Assembly (NCBI GenBank): GCA_900155495.1
Contig: FTLJ01000373.1
Span: 1-64,000 of the forward strand
DNA: 64,000 bases
Origin: Porogramme epimiltina
Lineage: Eukaryota; Basidiomycota; Agaricomycetes; Polyporales; Polyporaceae
Direction: 5' to 3'
Shown: piece by piece, positions 34,538 to 47,281 of the stretch
Position numbering within the stretch: position 1 is the stretch's first letter
Layout: each line of letters starts with the position of its first letter
Notes under the pieces: generated by a model
Database searches by the model: none
Told to the model about the DNA's origin: nothing
What the model saw: the letters and a program-made list of their open reading frames with translations, nothing else
Position numbers and translations under genes: made by a program

Positions 34538-37500
34538 ATGGCGCGGCACGAGGAGGAAGAGGAGGAGTGGGCGAGGGCGGCGCAGAAGAACTGGCGAGGA
34601 CTTGGTCTCACAGATCCTGTTAAAAGCGTGGAGGTGTGTCAGTAAGTCTCGAACTCGCTGATATATAGGCTGAAATGCGACTCTCGTGATGTAGGACAAG
34701 TGGCTTCTACTACCCGCCTTCCTGAAGGTCAAAGGTCTAGTGAAGCAGCACATCGACTCCTTCAACTACTTTGTCGATGTTGACATAAAGAACATCCTCA
34801 AGGCCAATAACAAGGTCACGTCCGACGTTGACCCACGTTTTTGGCTCAAGTACACCGACATCGTCGTCGGTTTTCCGGATAGGACCGACGCGGACGCGAT
34901 CGACAAGAGTGTTACTCCGCACGAGTGCCGGCTACGCGACACAACGTACAGCGCCCCCATACTCGTTACCATCCAATACACCCGTGGGAGGACCGTGGTT
35001 CGCCGCGCCAACGTGAACATCGGCAGACTACCCATCATGCTGAGGAGTAACAAGTGTGTGCTCACCGGACGCACTGAACCCCAGCTCGCGCGCATGACGG
35101 AGTGTCCATTAGACCCTGGAGGATACTTCATTGTCAAGGGCACGGAGAAGGTGATTCTTGTTCAGGAGCAACTGAGCAAGAATCGTATTATCGTAGAGAT
35201 TGACCCCACGAAAGGGATAGTCCAGGCATCTTGTACCTCGTGAGTTATCTGTTCTTTCTGCGCAGCTATGCCGTCACATTTCCGCCGTGTCATGCGAAGC
35301 TCTTGTTCGCTTTGCCGTTGCATTGACGTGATGGCGCAGCTTGCCATGAGCCTACTGTGGCTGTCTTCGTGTGTCGGAGGAAGACGAATATACTCTGTTA
35401 CCCTTCTCTACTTGTCAAATTTGGCACCTTGGCGACCCTTCGATTTGAAACCGCCTCGTTGTTTTCCTAAAGCCCATTGGCCTTGAGCCCTTCTCCACTC
35501 TATTTGCGCTCTGGCTCGTTGCCCATATATGCTTTCCGCACCATAATCTTTGACTTGGCACCTTCTACTGACCGTAGCAACACGCGTCTAGTCCTACGAG
35601 ACTAACTTCCAATCTGCCAGGTCTACACACGGAGGTCTAAAGTCGAAGACGTACGTCGCGACGAAGAAGGGCAAGATCTACCTTAGGCACAACTGTATTC
35701 ACGAGGACGTCCCCATCGCTATCGCTCTCAAGGCTCTCGGCATCCAGTCCGACAAGGAGATTCTTCTTTTGACGGCCGGAAACCATGAAGCGTACAAGTC
35801 TTCGTTTTCACCCAACCTCGAGGAAGCTGCCAAAATTGGAGTCTTTACCCGGCAGCAGGCCCTCGAGTGGATAGGATCCCGAGTGAAGGTGAACCGTCGG
35901 GTGGTTGGTCCCCGCCGTCCGGCATGGGAGGAAGCGCTCGAGGCGCTAGCTACGATTGTTCTCGCCCATGTTCCTGTTCGTGGGCTGGACTTTAGGCCGA
36001 AGGCTGTTTTCGTCGCTACCATGACAAGACGCGTTCTCATGGCCATGGATGACGAGAAGATGGTAGATGACCGGGATTACGTTGGCAACAAGCGGCTAGA
36101 ACTGTGCGTCTGGTTTCATCTCTTCGCCACTTCTTCGATTACGTCGTTTGTTACTCGCCATTGACCTTATCCTTTCCATCAGCGCAGGACAGCTTCTTGC
36201 ACTTCTGTTCGAAGATCTGTTCAAGACGTTCAACACCAACCTGAAAGCCGCCATCGACAAAGTCCTGAAAAAGCCTTCGCGGACCAGCGAGTTCGACGCA
36301 TTCAATACGATGCAATTTCAGGGTGATCACATCACAGCAGGTTTCGTGCGCGCTATCTCTACCGGAAACTGGTCCTTGAAGCGATTCAAGATGGACCGCG
36401 CGGGCGTTACGCACGTCCTTAGCCGACTCTCATTCATCTCGGCGTTGGGCATGATGACCCGTATCTCGTCCCAATTCGAGAAGACGCGCAAAGTTAGTGG
36501 GCCTCGAGCGTTACAACCCAGTCAATGGGGCATGCTATGTCCCAGCGACACGCCCGAAGGCGAAGCGTGTGGACTAGTGAAGAACCTTGCCCTCATGACA
36601 CACATCACGACCGATGTGGAAGAAGAGCCGATCATCAGGATAGCGTTCATGCTGGGTGTTGAAGGTGCGTCTATTTGTTTGCACCGGCGCCGCCCCGAGT
36701 TTTGAGCGCACCTCTCTATCGCAGACATCAGTTTAGCGACGGGGGCCGAGATCTATGGCCCCCACACGTTTGTCGTCAATGTCAACGGATCCATTATCGG
36801 CTTGACTCGGTACCCCGCGCGCTTCGTCAGCAATTTCCGACGGCTACGGCGAGCAGGAAGATTCAGCGAGTTTGTCAGCGTTTACATCAATCACCACCAC
36901 CGGACCGTCCTCATTGCAAGTGACGGTGGGCGTATCTGCCGGCCAATGATTATTGTCGAGAATGGCAGGCCAAAGGTCACATCTGAGCACGTCAAGGCAT
37001 GTCTTCGTTGTAGGCTTTCGACATCCTGCGTCAATTCTCACGGGAATTAATCTTCAGGAACTCAAGCAAGGTCAACTGACATTTGACGACTTTCTTCGGA
37101 AAGGCTTAGTGGAATACCTCGATGTCAACGAAGAGAACGACTCTTACATCGCCCTGTACGAGAAGGACATCGTTCCCGGCACCACTCATCTCGAGATTGA
37201 GCCCTTCACGCTACTCGGAGCTGTGGCTGGCCTTATCCCCTACCCACACCACAACCAGTCGCCTCGCAATACATACCAATGTGCCATGGGTAAACAGGCT
37301 ATTGGGGCCATCGGTTATAACCAGTTGAACCGAATCGACACGCTCCTATATCTCTCCGTCTATCCTCAACAGCCGATGGTCAAGAGCAAAACTATTGAGC
37401 TCATTGGGTATGACCGACTACCGGCCGGGCAAAACGCGACAGTAGCTGTCATGAGTTACTCCGGGTACGATATCGAGGACGCACTCATTCTAAACAAGGT

Positions 37501-39469
37501 CAGTCTCGATCTGCACCCGGACCGATATGCTCCCCGTGTTCCGATGTTAGTGGACATGTGCGCTGATAAAGAGCCCGTACCTAGGCGAGCCTTGACCGCG
37601 GATACGGTCGGTGCCAGGTGTTGCGCAAGAACGCCACGCTCATTCGGAAGTATCCCAACGGGACGTGCGTGTTTAATTTAGCCTCTTTTGTCGATCTCTT
37701 TCGCTGAGCTCGAACTTTCGCGCGCGCTGTAGGTTTGATCGGCTCGCTGACGCGCCTCTGGACGAGAACGGGCAGGTCCAGAAAAAATATGACATCATTC
37801 AGGCCGACGGCCTCGCCGGCGTCGGGGAGCGTGTTGACCCCGGCGATGTCTACATCAACAAGCAGACTCCAACGAACGCCAACGATAATTCGTTCACCGG
37901 CCAGGCAGCGACTGTTCCGTACAAGAACACACCGATGACCTACAAATCTCCCGTTGCGGGTCAAATAGATAAGGTCATGATCACCGACACTGAGAACGAC
38001 CAAACGCTCATCAAGGTTCTGATCCGCCAAACCCGGCGGCCTGAGCTCGGGGACAAGTTTTCGTCGAGGCACGGGCAGAAAGGTGTCTGTGGTTTAATCG
38101 TCAACCAAGAGGACATGCCTTTCAATGACCAGGGGATCGTTCCTGGTAGGTGTCTGTTTAGCTTTACCTTGTGTCCATCTTTTTTGCCTTTCGATTCCCC
38201 TCCTCAGTCGCCTCCGCAGCAGCAATTGACTTCTCTTATGTCCAGACACCATCATGAACCCCCACGGTTTCCCATCTCGTATGACAGTCGGGAAAATGAT
38301 CGAGCTTCTTGCGGGCAAGGTACGTGGCCGGCCTCGTTTCTGATGCACTCTGTTTGTGCAATTTTCCTATTTCCTATTTGCTGACATTGCCGCGCCACTG
38401 CACCCAGGCCGGCGTCCTTGCTGGGAAACTACAGTACGGGACAGCATTCGGTGGATCCAAGGTGGGCCGCCCCCGAACTTTGTCCGCTTCACCGCCGGCG
38501 ACAATATGTTCTGACGCCCGACTGTTACACTTCTACTCCTCTGTCAGGTGGAAGACATGTCCCGGATCTTGATCGAAAAAGGGTTCAGCTACGCCGGGAA
38601 GGACATGCTGACGAGTGGCATCACTGGCGAGCCCCTTGAGGCATACGTCTACTTCGGGCCGATTTATTACCAGGTTAGACCCTGTACTTCCACCGTGCCC
38701 TGGGTGTGCGTGATCTTACTGACCGCCATTGTATCCCCGCACATAGAAACTTAGTGAGTATATCTGACATGGATTGTATAGCGGTGCATGGAATTCCGAG
38801 CTGACTGTCTTCGGTATAGAACACATGGTCATGGACAAGATGCACGCTCGCGCAAGGTATGTGTCATCCTCGACGATCTAGCCCATCAGTGGCCTATATT
38901 GAATCTTACAATTAACGGTGCCGGGACTAAACTGACGCGCCCGCCCTTTTCCTTTCTGACCGCAACAGAGGTCCCCGCGCAACCCTGACACGCCAGCCAA
39001 CAGAAGGCCGTTCGCGCGAGGGAGGACTTCGTCTCGGAGAGATGGAACGCGACTGTCTCATCGGCTACGGTGCCACGCAACTACTTCTCGAGCGACTCAT
39101 GATCTCCTCGGACCAGTTTCAGGTCGACGCCTGCGAGGAGTGCGGTTTGCTCGGGTACAACGGCTGGTGCCCGTACTGCAAGTCCTCCAAGAAAATGGCG
39201 CAGCTCACGATCCCGTATGCGGCGAAGCTGCTCTTCCAGGAGGTGCGTTCGTGCGGCTCCGCTTAATGAGAATTCTTCGATCCCCTGATTCGCTGACTTC
39301 TCTCTTCCTTCCTTCTCTGACGTCGTTATGCGCTTCGGTGACCGCTAACCCCCTCCGATGTGGATACGTTCTGCTGCACCCGTTTGCTTCACTACCGCTG
39401 TCCGCCTCGGACACCTTCTAGCTCATGGCGATGAACGTCGTGCCGCGGTTGGTTCTGGACGATGCATGA
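34538..39469 (+). CDS. RPC2: RNA polymerase III second-largest subunit (RPC2)
   Basis: Catalytic-core subunit of RNA polymerase III, orthologous to yeast Ret1 and human POLR3B. Fifteen exons: 34538-34633, 34695-35239, 35621-36103, 36183-36664, 36725-36996, 37058-37498, 37585-37664, 37733-38145, 38246-38319, 38408-38461, 38548-38673, 38747-38753, 38820-38856, 38969-39242 and 39422-39469; 1143 residues (human about 1133). Diagnostic Pol III blocks: [46 protein letters not shown] region, [108 protein letters not shown] and a C-terminal zinc-binding [16 protein letters not shown]. Exon 12 is only 7 nt, intron 5 has a GC donor, and intron 2 is 381 nt. Confidence 0.96.
36997..37057 (+). other. GC-AG intron in RPC2
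   Basis: The intron starts GCATGT directly after AAG and ends CTTCAG. Splicing here joins EHVK to ELKQGQ, as in other RPC2 proteins. No in-frame GT alternative does this. Confidence 0.85.
38747..38753 (+). other. 7-nt micro-exon of RPC2
   Basis: AAACTTA, bounded by ACATAG and GTGAGT. It supplies Lys-Leu and the first base of Lys in the invariant YYQKLKHMV segment. Without it the frame and that segment are lost. Confidence 0.85.
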
Positions 39470-41312
39470 CGTATCGGCGTGATAGGGGGTTAGAACTTAG
39501 AAGCGACGAAGAAGACACTAAATTATCACCATCTCCGTGCGTGTTCAGAGTGTGGGTGCGAACGCGTCACGAATTTGTATTATGCACATCTGTATGAATA
39601 TTGCCCACATGACCACGATCATCCCCACCATCTCCCCCCGCTAGCGTTCCGGCGCGCTCGTCGACAGGTCAGAACCCCACCTTGCACCTCGATCGGCCCC
39701 GCCTTGGGGCCTACCCACAGGCACGCGGGGCGTGTTCGCCAGGCGACCGAGCACGACGCGCGCCGTGGCACCCGAGTGCCCGGTAAGCACCGCCGGTTAT
39801 GTCGCCGATCGCGACCGGGCGCCCCCGAATGTACCCAGGTGAGCATCTTATCGCACCTTCTACGAACGCCGACGCTGGCCGCGGGCGACTCTCTTCCAGG
39901 CTTCCAGGCAGTCCTGCGTCGGCGCAGTGCAGGGACATGGACCACACCGGTCGCCGACGCGCCCCCCGCCCCAACAGGGGTCAACCAGCGGCAGCGGGCA
40001 CCCCGAAACCACAGCGCGGCGAGAGTGCGGGAGGGGGGACGGCCCCCAACAGAAGACGAGAGATCGCAGCACCAGCCCAGCCCGCAACGCTGCAGGCGTA
40101 CACGACACACGGCCGACGGTCCGACGAAAGGACCCACACCCGATCGCGCCGCGCTGCGGTCTAAGCAACACGGCCCAGCGATCGAGCTAGCGGGGCACTC
40201 TTACACCTTCGCGAGGCGGCAGGGCCCCTCGCGTCCGCGAGGCGCACCTCCTCCGAGGGACGCCAGGCCAGCCCGGGGGCTGTTTTTGGAACGGGCCAAA
40301 GAGGCTCACGTCGTACTTACGGCGGGCGCGCGAGGGAGGGAGGGGAGGGGCGACGTCAGGAGGGGGTGCGCGTGGGACGGCCCAACCACCCGCTGCGCCG
40401 GGGCTCCGACGCGCGTCGGCGGGACGCGGCGCCGCGCGCGCGGGGTTCTCGCCGCCGCGCCCGCGTTCCACGCCATTCAGTTCGCGCGAGCTGTTCTGCG
40501 CGGGGCACGGGGCGCGGGGCGCGTGCGCCGCCGTCCCGTCCGTCCCCGCGCGCGCGGCGCGGCGCAACGCAAATGGATCTGAGGGGCCTCAGGCGGGTCC
40601 GCGAGGGAACCCAACTCAATCAAGCGCGGCGTTGCCTGCAAGAGACGGCGGCGGCGGTGCGGAGAAACTCTGCGGAAGTTTTCCTGCTGGCCCTCGAGGG
40701 CGTGTCTCAGGGGGAGGCTCTAGTGCCGCCTGGACCAGCTTGGTGGTGGCTGCTGGGAAGAGAACATGGGGATGGACAGGGCTCGTGCTTGGCTCATTTT
40801 TCGCGGGGCGGTCTGGCAGCTGGGGCTGGCAGACGACACGCTTCCCGCGGATGAGAAATTTCGCCGCTCCAGAATCCTAGGTACTTGGTTCTGTCAGTGT
40901 ATTGCGATCTGTGTTTTCCCTTGTGGGAGCGCCAGCCTTTGCGTGGGCTGAAGTCTTCAAGATTGGATCTGCTGACGTCTCAATTTGCAACGCGGTTAGC
41001 CTTTGTAGTCTCACACACGAGCATGTGCTGCTTGAGAGGAGGAAGAGGGCACCTCGCGACCATCCCAGGCCGTGAGGGGAGGAGGTGCACGGCGAGGGTG
41101 GGGGGCGGAAGAGCCGGGCCGGAGCCTCGTGGACCGGCGACCAAGAGGAGGCCGGCGTCTGCCGTGCGTGGCAAGCGGGGGCGCCGTAGCCACAGCCGAC
41201 GAGGAGCACGCACTGGCCGCGCTGCTCGTCTCGACGCTCATCTCTCTTGCTCCCCTTCTTCCACTCGGCCTCTCCACCTCTGCGCCTCAAGTCTCTCTTG
41301 AATCCGACCGAT
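39470..41312. other. GC-rich gene-free block 1
   Basis: From about 39,640 the sequence becomes strongly GC-rich. ORFs up to 335 codons here are Arg/Pro/Ala-rich and overlap in several frames, as expected from GC-rich non-coding DNA. The end of the stretch contains the promoter of the UBE2G2-type gene. Confidence 0.6.
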
Positions 41313-42842
41313 ATGAACGCGAGAAGCGCGACGGCATTGCGCCGGCTCATGACGGAATACAAGCAACTTACCTCCCAAGGTCCGTCGATCCACACGCCGC
41401 ACACACACCCGGCCGTCAGGCTCATCCCTATTCCAATCTTCTCTCTGGCTATGCAGGCGCGCCAGACGGGATGTTCACCGCCGGTATGGTTCTATCCGAC
41501 TCGCCCAGCCCGTGGACTCAGCGCTGACCGCCACACTCCCCCACGCTCCATCCTTGGCTCGGCAAGGCCCCATCTCCGAGTCTGACTTCTTCACCTGGGA
41601 GGCCCTCATCGTAGGCCCCAAAGACACTCCCTTTGAGGGCGGGGTCTTCCCCGCAGTCCTGACATTTGTACGTATGCCCTATACACTCCTATGCAAGCCC
41701 CTGCTCATGTCCACCGGCATGTCCTGCCCCGCCCTGTCCTGTCCTGCGCCGTGTTCGACTGTACCTTCGGGCGAAACCGCTCCCTCCGATGGCACATTAT
41801 CCATCCCGGATTGCTTCTTCGATGGGTGCCGCCGGCCCAATACAATCTCGCGTACTCGTTGCCCAACTTAGCCGTCCGACTACCCTCTATCTCCGTTCAA
41901 GATGAAGTTCGACCCGCCATTGTTTCATCCCAACAGTGAGTCCTTTCGGACAGATATGCTGCGGGCTACCCGCCACGGGTGCACTCGCACGCTTCTCTTC
42001 TGAACCCATGGCCGCCGACCGATGACCCGATCGAGACTACGTCGTCCAGCGCTGCCATGGTCGCTGCATCGGCTTCCTTCTCCGTTCCTATCCAACATCC
42101 TATCGTGTCGCACTATACTGACTCGCCTCCTTTCCCCTGCGCGCCCCGACCAAAAACAATTTTCGCTGCGTGCGCCCGCGCACTCGTGCCGACACGCTGC
42201 TGCCTTGCCACGTCGCGCCCGCTCTGGCCAACGGTGCAGTCTACCCGGACGGGACGGTCTGCATCTCCATCCTGCACACGCCCGGAGACGATCCCACGAT
42301 GTACGAGCAGGCTTCCGAGCGCTGGAGCCCCGTGCAGAGCGTGGAGAAGGTCATCCTGAGCGTGATCTCGATGCTGGCAGGTACGCCTCCCACTCGCTGC
42401 GCGTGTACCTGACGGGGCGGTCACGTCCGCCTGCCTGTCCGCGCCCCACCCTTCTCATCTGCAGAAGCTGACGCTCCGCCTTCCGTTTGTTCCTGCCCGC
42501 TCGGCCCTGCGCTCTTCCCCCCCGGATGCCGACACCGCTATTTTTGCCCGCGCGGGCGCGCGTGCGGGGCCTCGCGCCTGTCCATCCGTCGACGCTGGAC
42601 GCGCTCCGCGAACTTCTCTGAATTCAACCCTCGCGCTTGCCAGAGCCGAACCTGGAGAGCGGCGCGAACATTGACTGCTGCAAGCTCTATCGCGACAACC
42701 GGGCGGTGAGTCTCCGCCGCGGCGCCGCGCCGCAGCTCCACAGTCTTCCCTCTCTTTTTCTCGAGACTTATCCGGAAAATGCGGCCCGCAGGAGTACGAG
42801 CGCATGGTGAAGCAATCTATCCGGGAGCAGCTGGGGCTCTGA
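41313..42842 (+). CDS. UBC7: Ubiquitin-conjugating enzyme E2, UBE2G2/Ubc7 type
   Basis: E2 of ER-associated degradation (yeast Ubc7, human UBE2G2), which builds Lys48 chains with Hrd1- or gp78-type ligases. Seven exons: 41313-41379, 41457-41483 (27 nt), 41567-41667, 41872-41935, 42240-42380, 42644-42705 and 42792-42842; 170 residues. Features: [39 protein letters not shown] at 84-86, catalytic Cys94 in [16 protein letters not shown], the acidic loop up to [18 protein letters not shown], and a REQLGL end. The normally invariant Pro-Pro-Lys turn reads Pro-Phe-Lys (73-75). Introns of 204, 304 and 263 nt are unusually long for this window and GC-rich. No Cue1-like partner is present here. Confidence 0.93.
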
Positions 42843-44474
42843 TCCGATCTGCAAGGCGAGACAAGGACGACGAGAAGCAATTGAATTACCCCCACGCACA
42901 CGGCGAGTACAGCATATGCTCTTCTTGGGACTCACGGCTCGGCGTACGGCAGATGACAGGCGGTGTACGGCAGGGCGAAGGCGGCGCGGCGCACCTGCAC
43001 CCCGGCCGCCACGGGAGAAATCGTGGTCGTGCCACCCACTCGTCCACCCTCGCGCGCGGCGTGGCGCGGGGCCCACAGTGCGGGTGGAGGGGCGAGGGGC
43101 CGATAAACGGAATAAACAGTGTATTGTAACAACAGCTTCACGTCACCTCATCACCGCGCCATGACAACATGCCCGCACCTTCCCCCCCGCTCTGCGTGGC
43201 CCCGGCCCACGCACGGCGCAGATGTCCGAGCGGCTCCACCAATCTCAGCAGTAGCCCGCAAGCACAAGACTCAAGGGGCTCTGCCACGACGCACCGTTAG
43301 TAGTGCGACGCCCTGTGGCGTTTAGCAGCTGCCCACCCGCCGGCGTGCGCAGGTGGCTCCCTCGCGCGCCGGGATCCTTGTCCGGGCCCACACACCGTGG
43401 ACGCAGCCGCGAGAAGCAGCAGGCCGGGTGGGCGGGCGGGCTCTCCCTCTCTCCCCCTCTCTCGGCGGTCGGCGCGGCGCCCCCGTGCACGTCGTGCGCC
43501 CGGCGTGGGCTCGGAGACGTCCAAGGTCCAAGAGGCCCGTGGCCCGTGGCTCGTTTTTTGGCTCGTGGCCCGCGGTCCGCGGCAGATGCCGTTACGCCTG
43601 TCAGGCTAACGTCCGAGGAGAAGCCCGGCGCGGCGCGGCGCGGCGGGCGGGCGCGACGTGCTGCTGTTGCTGCTGCCCCCGCCGCCCGTAGAGCCCATCG
43701 TGCTGGCCGCTGGCCTGGCGGTCGCTCGACCGGCGGACGACTGCAGCGCGCACGGGCGGACCGGGGGCAGCGCGCTGCTCAGCGCGCGCCCCTGCGCGCT
43801 CCAGCCGCGAACCGCGAGCCGCCGTTGGACGATGTGGGCCCCAAACGCGCCCCGCCTGCTGATCGAAGATCTTTTTGGTTCAGCGCAGGCCCGGGGCGCA
43901 ATCTGCACCGGCCCCCGTGCGCACTCGCCGACCTCGGTGTGGGGCAGCCTGGGGGCGTGCGGGCCCCAACGTATCACCTGCTGAACGCATGGAAGCCCGC
44001 CGCCACAGGGCAGCGTGAGTTTCACGGGCTAGTGGGGTGGTGTCCTGGCGTTGCGCGTAGACCGAGTCCTCGTTGCTGCCTCCGCCGCCGCCGCCGCCGC
44101 GACGGACACAGGCGAGCGCGCTGCATGCCCATTCCACGCTGCCCCGCGATCCGCCGTTGGGAGCCAAGGGGGCTAGCGGACGCCACTCCGCCGCGGGCCC
44201 GCCCACAAGAGCGCCCACGCCTATGGCGGACCGTCTCTAAACGAACCCGCGAGACGTCGTGCGCTGTCGTTTTTGCGCACGGAAGGGGTGCGCGGGACGT
44301 CAACGCGCGCGCGCCACCTGCGTAACGCAGGCGCTTCGGCGCGCTCGCGCTGATCATGAACCGTGGGCCCGTGGGGTGTTCGGCTCCTGCCCTCTCGCGG
44401 AATGCGAAATGGGCCACTCGAACGGGCACTGGCGCGGAGGCCTGAGCCCGGCGCAGCGCAGCTTCCCGGACGGC

Positions 44475-44476
<2 letters not shown>

Positions 44477-44511
<35 letters not shown>

Positions 44512-44537
44512 NNCGGGGCCCCCCCCCCCCCCCCCCC
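44477..44537. repeat. Poly-C run with an unresolved gap (NN)
   Basis: 35 C, then NN, CGGGG, and a further 19 C. The N bases show that the source assembly could not resolve the run, so the true length is unknown. Confidence 0.95.
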
Positions 44538-46657
44538 AACGTTTAAACGTCGATACCAGCGACCGCGGCGCGGCGTGGCTAGTGCGCGTGGGGAAGGACA
44601 CCGCCGGGCGTGCGGTTCATGACCGTGAGCATATCCAGCTAGGCCCCCCGCCCCGCCTTCTTCTCGCTCTGCGGGTGTCCTCTGCGAAGCGAGCCTAGGG
44701 CGCGTCCCCGCCGCCCCACTCGCGGACATTAACTGTGGCCGCTCGCGGCCGAAATGAACGTCAAACAGCGTACTGACAGCCACCCTCTATCCAGAGAGTC
44801 GCGGCGGCGCCCGCTGATCTCAACCACCCTGGCGGCCGGCGCGTCTAAGCGCGATGACATACACGCCGCCAGGCCCTCCTGAGTCCTGTCCTGGCAGCAG
44901 CAGCTGCTCGCGATCTCGCCGCCACCGCATCCAATCTCCCTCCTCCGCCCGCACGCCCGCACGCACGCCCGCGCGCCCGCCGCCGCGCCAGAAGGCGAGA
45001 AGCCGGCCGCTGCGTTTGCGTTGGCCGCAGCCCGCGCGCCCGTCCGCGCGGCCAGCCCCAGCCCCAGCCCCTTGCTCCAAGCCCGGTCCTCTCTCCCCGG
45101 ACGAACGGTGCTGGGCAATTGTACGACACCCTGGGGGGGTGCGTGCGCACGCCCTGGAACCCCGAGCCCCCGATCGCGCGCCGCGCCGCACCCTGGCCTA
45201 GCCCCGGCGAGTCGCGCGCCACCGCGCTCGCGCCTCCAGCCTCAAGGCTCCAAGCTCAAGGCCCGCAAGCTTCGCGGCGCCCCCCTTCGCTCGCCCGCTC
45301 GCCCGCGAGCGGGCCACAGGGTCCTCCCGTCGGCGACACGCGCCGCGGGAAGCCCGTGTCGCTGCAGCGCCCGTGCTGCTGCGCTGCGGCCACGAAGAGC
45401 AGCGCTCGCCCGCACGTCCGCGTGGTGGGCGCGGCGCGCGTGCGCAGGCCGATGCGTCTGTGGATCGTGGCGGTGGAGGGGGTTCAACGTTCAGGGCTGG
45501 GGCTGGGGGGCCCGCGTACGTATCCCGGCGCACCGCTGTCTACGTACGCGGGACAGCGCGGCGGGCGCCCCAGCGTGTGGTGTGCCATCCGCGAGCGGAC
45601 TGCCGCCGCGACCAGCACGTCTCGTAAGTAGCGCGCGCTGGCCGCTGCTGCTGTGCCTGCCCGTACGTGATGGGTAAACGGCACGTAAGGGCATGCTCGT
45701 CAGTACCTCTCCCCCCCCCTCCCACCCGCCTCGCCGGGTGTGTGTGTGGGCGCGCTCTGGAATGCGGACGGCGGCGAATGCGGCGCCTCCCAGCACCGAA
45801 CTTACTACTGGCTAAGGGCCTTCGAAGTTCGCGGTGTATCCCTGTATCCCTGTGCGTGTCCAGGATCGGAAGGGCGCCTTCTCAGACGGGGTGGGACGCA
45901 CACAGGGCCCACCGCCTGCTTAGCCCCGCGCCCGGCCTGCCAAGCGGGGGGGGTCAACAAAGTGCGCGGGCGCCCGAAGTTTCGAACGCTAGCTCGCGGG
46001 GTGACGAGGCGATGACGCATCGGTCTCCCTATGTTTTTTTTCTTGCTGATTCACTCACGGACCCTGCCAGCCCTCCGAATCGCCGCGCAAATTGAGGCGG
46101 CACGCGCCGCGCCCTTCCCCCCCCCCTCGTGTGGCCGCGCGCGAAGCTTCGAGACCGCGCTCGCGGTCCTCGACCAGGAACCCTCGAGCTAGGACGTCCG
46201 GCCCGCCAGAAGCCGCCGCGATGACGTCACCGCGCAGAGTGTGTGGCCACCGTGACCGACCGCGACCAGGGAGTCGGTGCGTCGCGCCGCTCCGAGCGTA
46301 TCTGGGCCTGGGGTGCTCGGACGCGTCTTCGTAGACTAAAGTGGGCTTTCAATAGAGGCCTCGGAGGCCCAGATTGGACACCAAAGGCTTAGTCGCGACG
46401 CCCCGCGCGCGGAGCCGAAAAGTCGCCTCTTCCCCCTTTCCCGTCCCGCGATTCTAGCAGACGTCACGGTCGCCGCGCCCGGCAGGCTGGCGCGGTAACC
46501 CTCGCGGTGGGGCAGGACGCGGGCCACGACCCTGGTCCCACGACGGCCGTGGCCAGCCTCCCATAATTGGCCGCGCTGCTGCGTCGCGGCCCCGTCGCTG
46601 CAACGCGGCCGAAGGGGTGCTGCGTCTGGCCACGCCCCCCACCATATCACGATTCAC

Positions 46658-46680
46658 GCCGCCGCCGCCGCCGCCGCCGC
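46658..46680 (+). repeat. GCC trinucleotide repeat
   Basis: About seven uninterrupted GCC units in GC-rich block 2, outside any gene model. Confidence 0.8.
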
Positions 46681-47281
46681 ACTGGACTGGGGGCCAACGG
46701 AGCGGCCGCGCTATTTGGGTCCTGGCCCCGCGCGAGCCCGCGCGGTAACGCCGCGGCGCCCTGGGCTGCTGCAGGCCTTAATGCGTAACTATGCGCGGCG
46801 ACATCGCCATGGTCCTGGGTGGGGATTCCCCCGGGCTTATGCCGCGCCCAGAGCCAGGGCGCAGCGGCAACTCGCGCTCGCGGGGGGCCAAATCGAGCGC
46901 AGGGGCGAGGGTGCGAAGGCGCGAAGGTGCGAAGGAGGGGGGTCCAGGGGAGGGGGTTCTGAAGTCGGAGAAGCCTGGGCTGGCTCGGGGCTCTGTACTA
47001 AAGCTGTAACGTGTGCAAGGCGCATTGGATCGCTCGCCGCTCGGACGTTGACGAATCGTGGAGCTTGCGCTTGGGGGCGGAAGGCGCGGAGCACTGCACG
47101 GTCTGCCACTGCGCAGACGCAAGGAAGGGGCGGACGGAGGGGCCCCACTTCGAAGATGCATTGCATTGCCATCGTTCGCGCCCGCGCGCCCGTGAGCGCG
47201 CGTATACGTATACGTACGCCGCACCACGGCGACCTCCGACGTGATGCGGACCTGCAGGCGGGCGCACTCGCGCGCGCGCAC

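Noticed and set aside
43303..44325. 340-codon plus-strand ORF
   Set aside because: GC-driven frame shadow without recognisable motif; overlaps several equally open frames.
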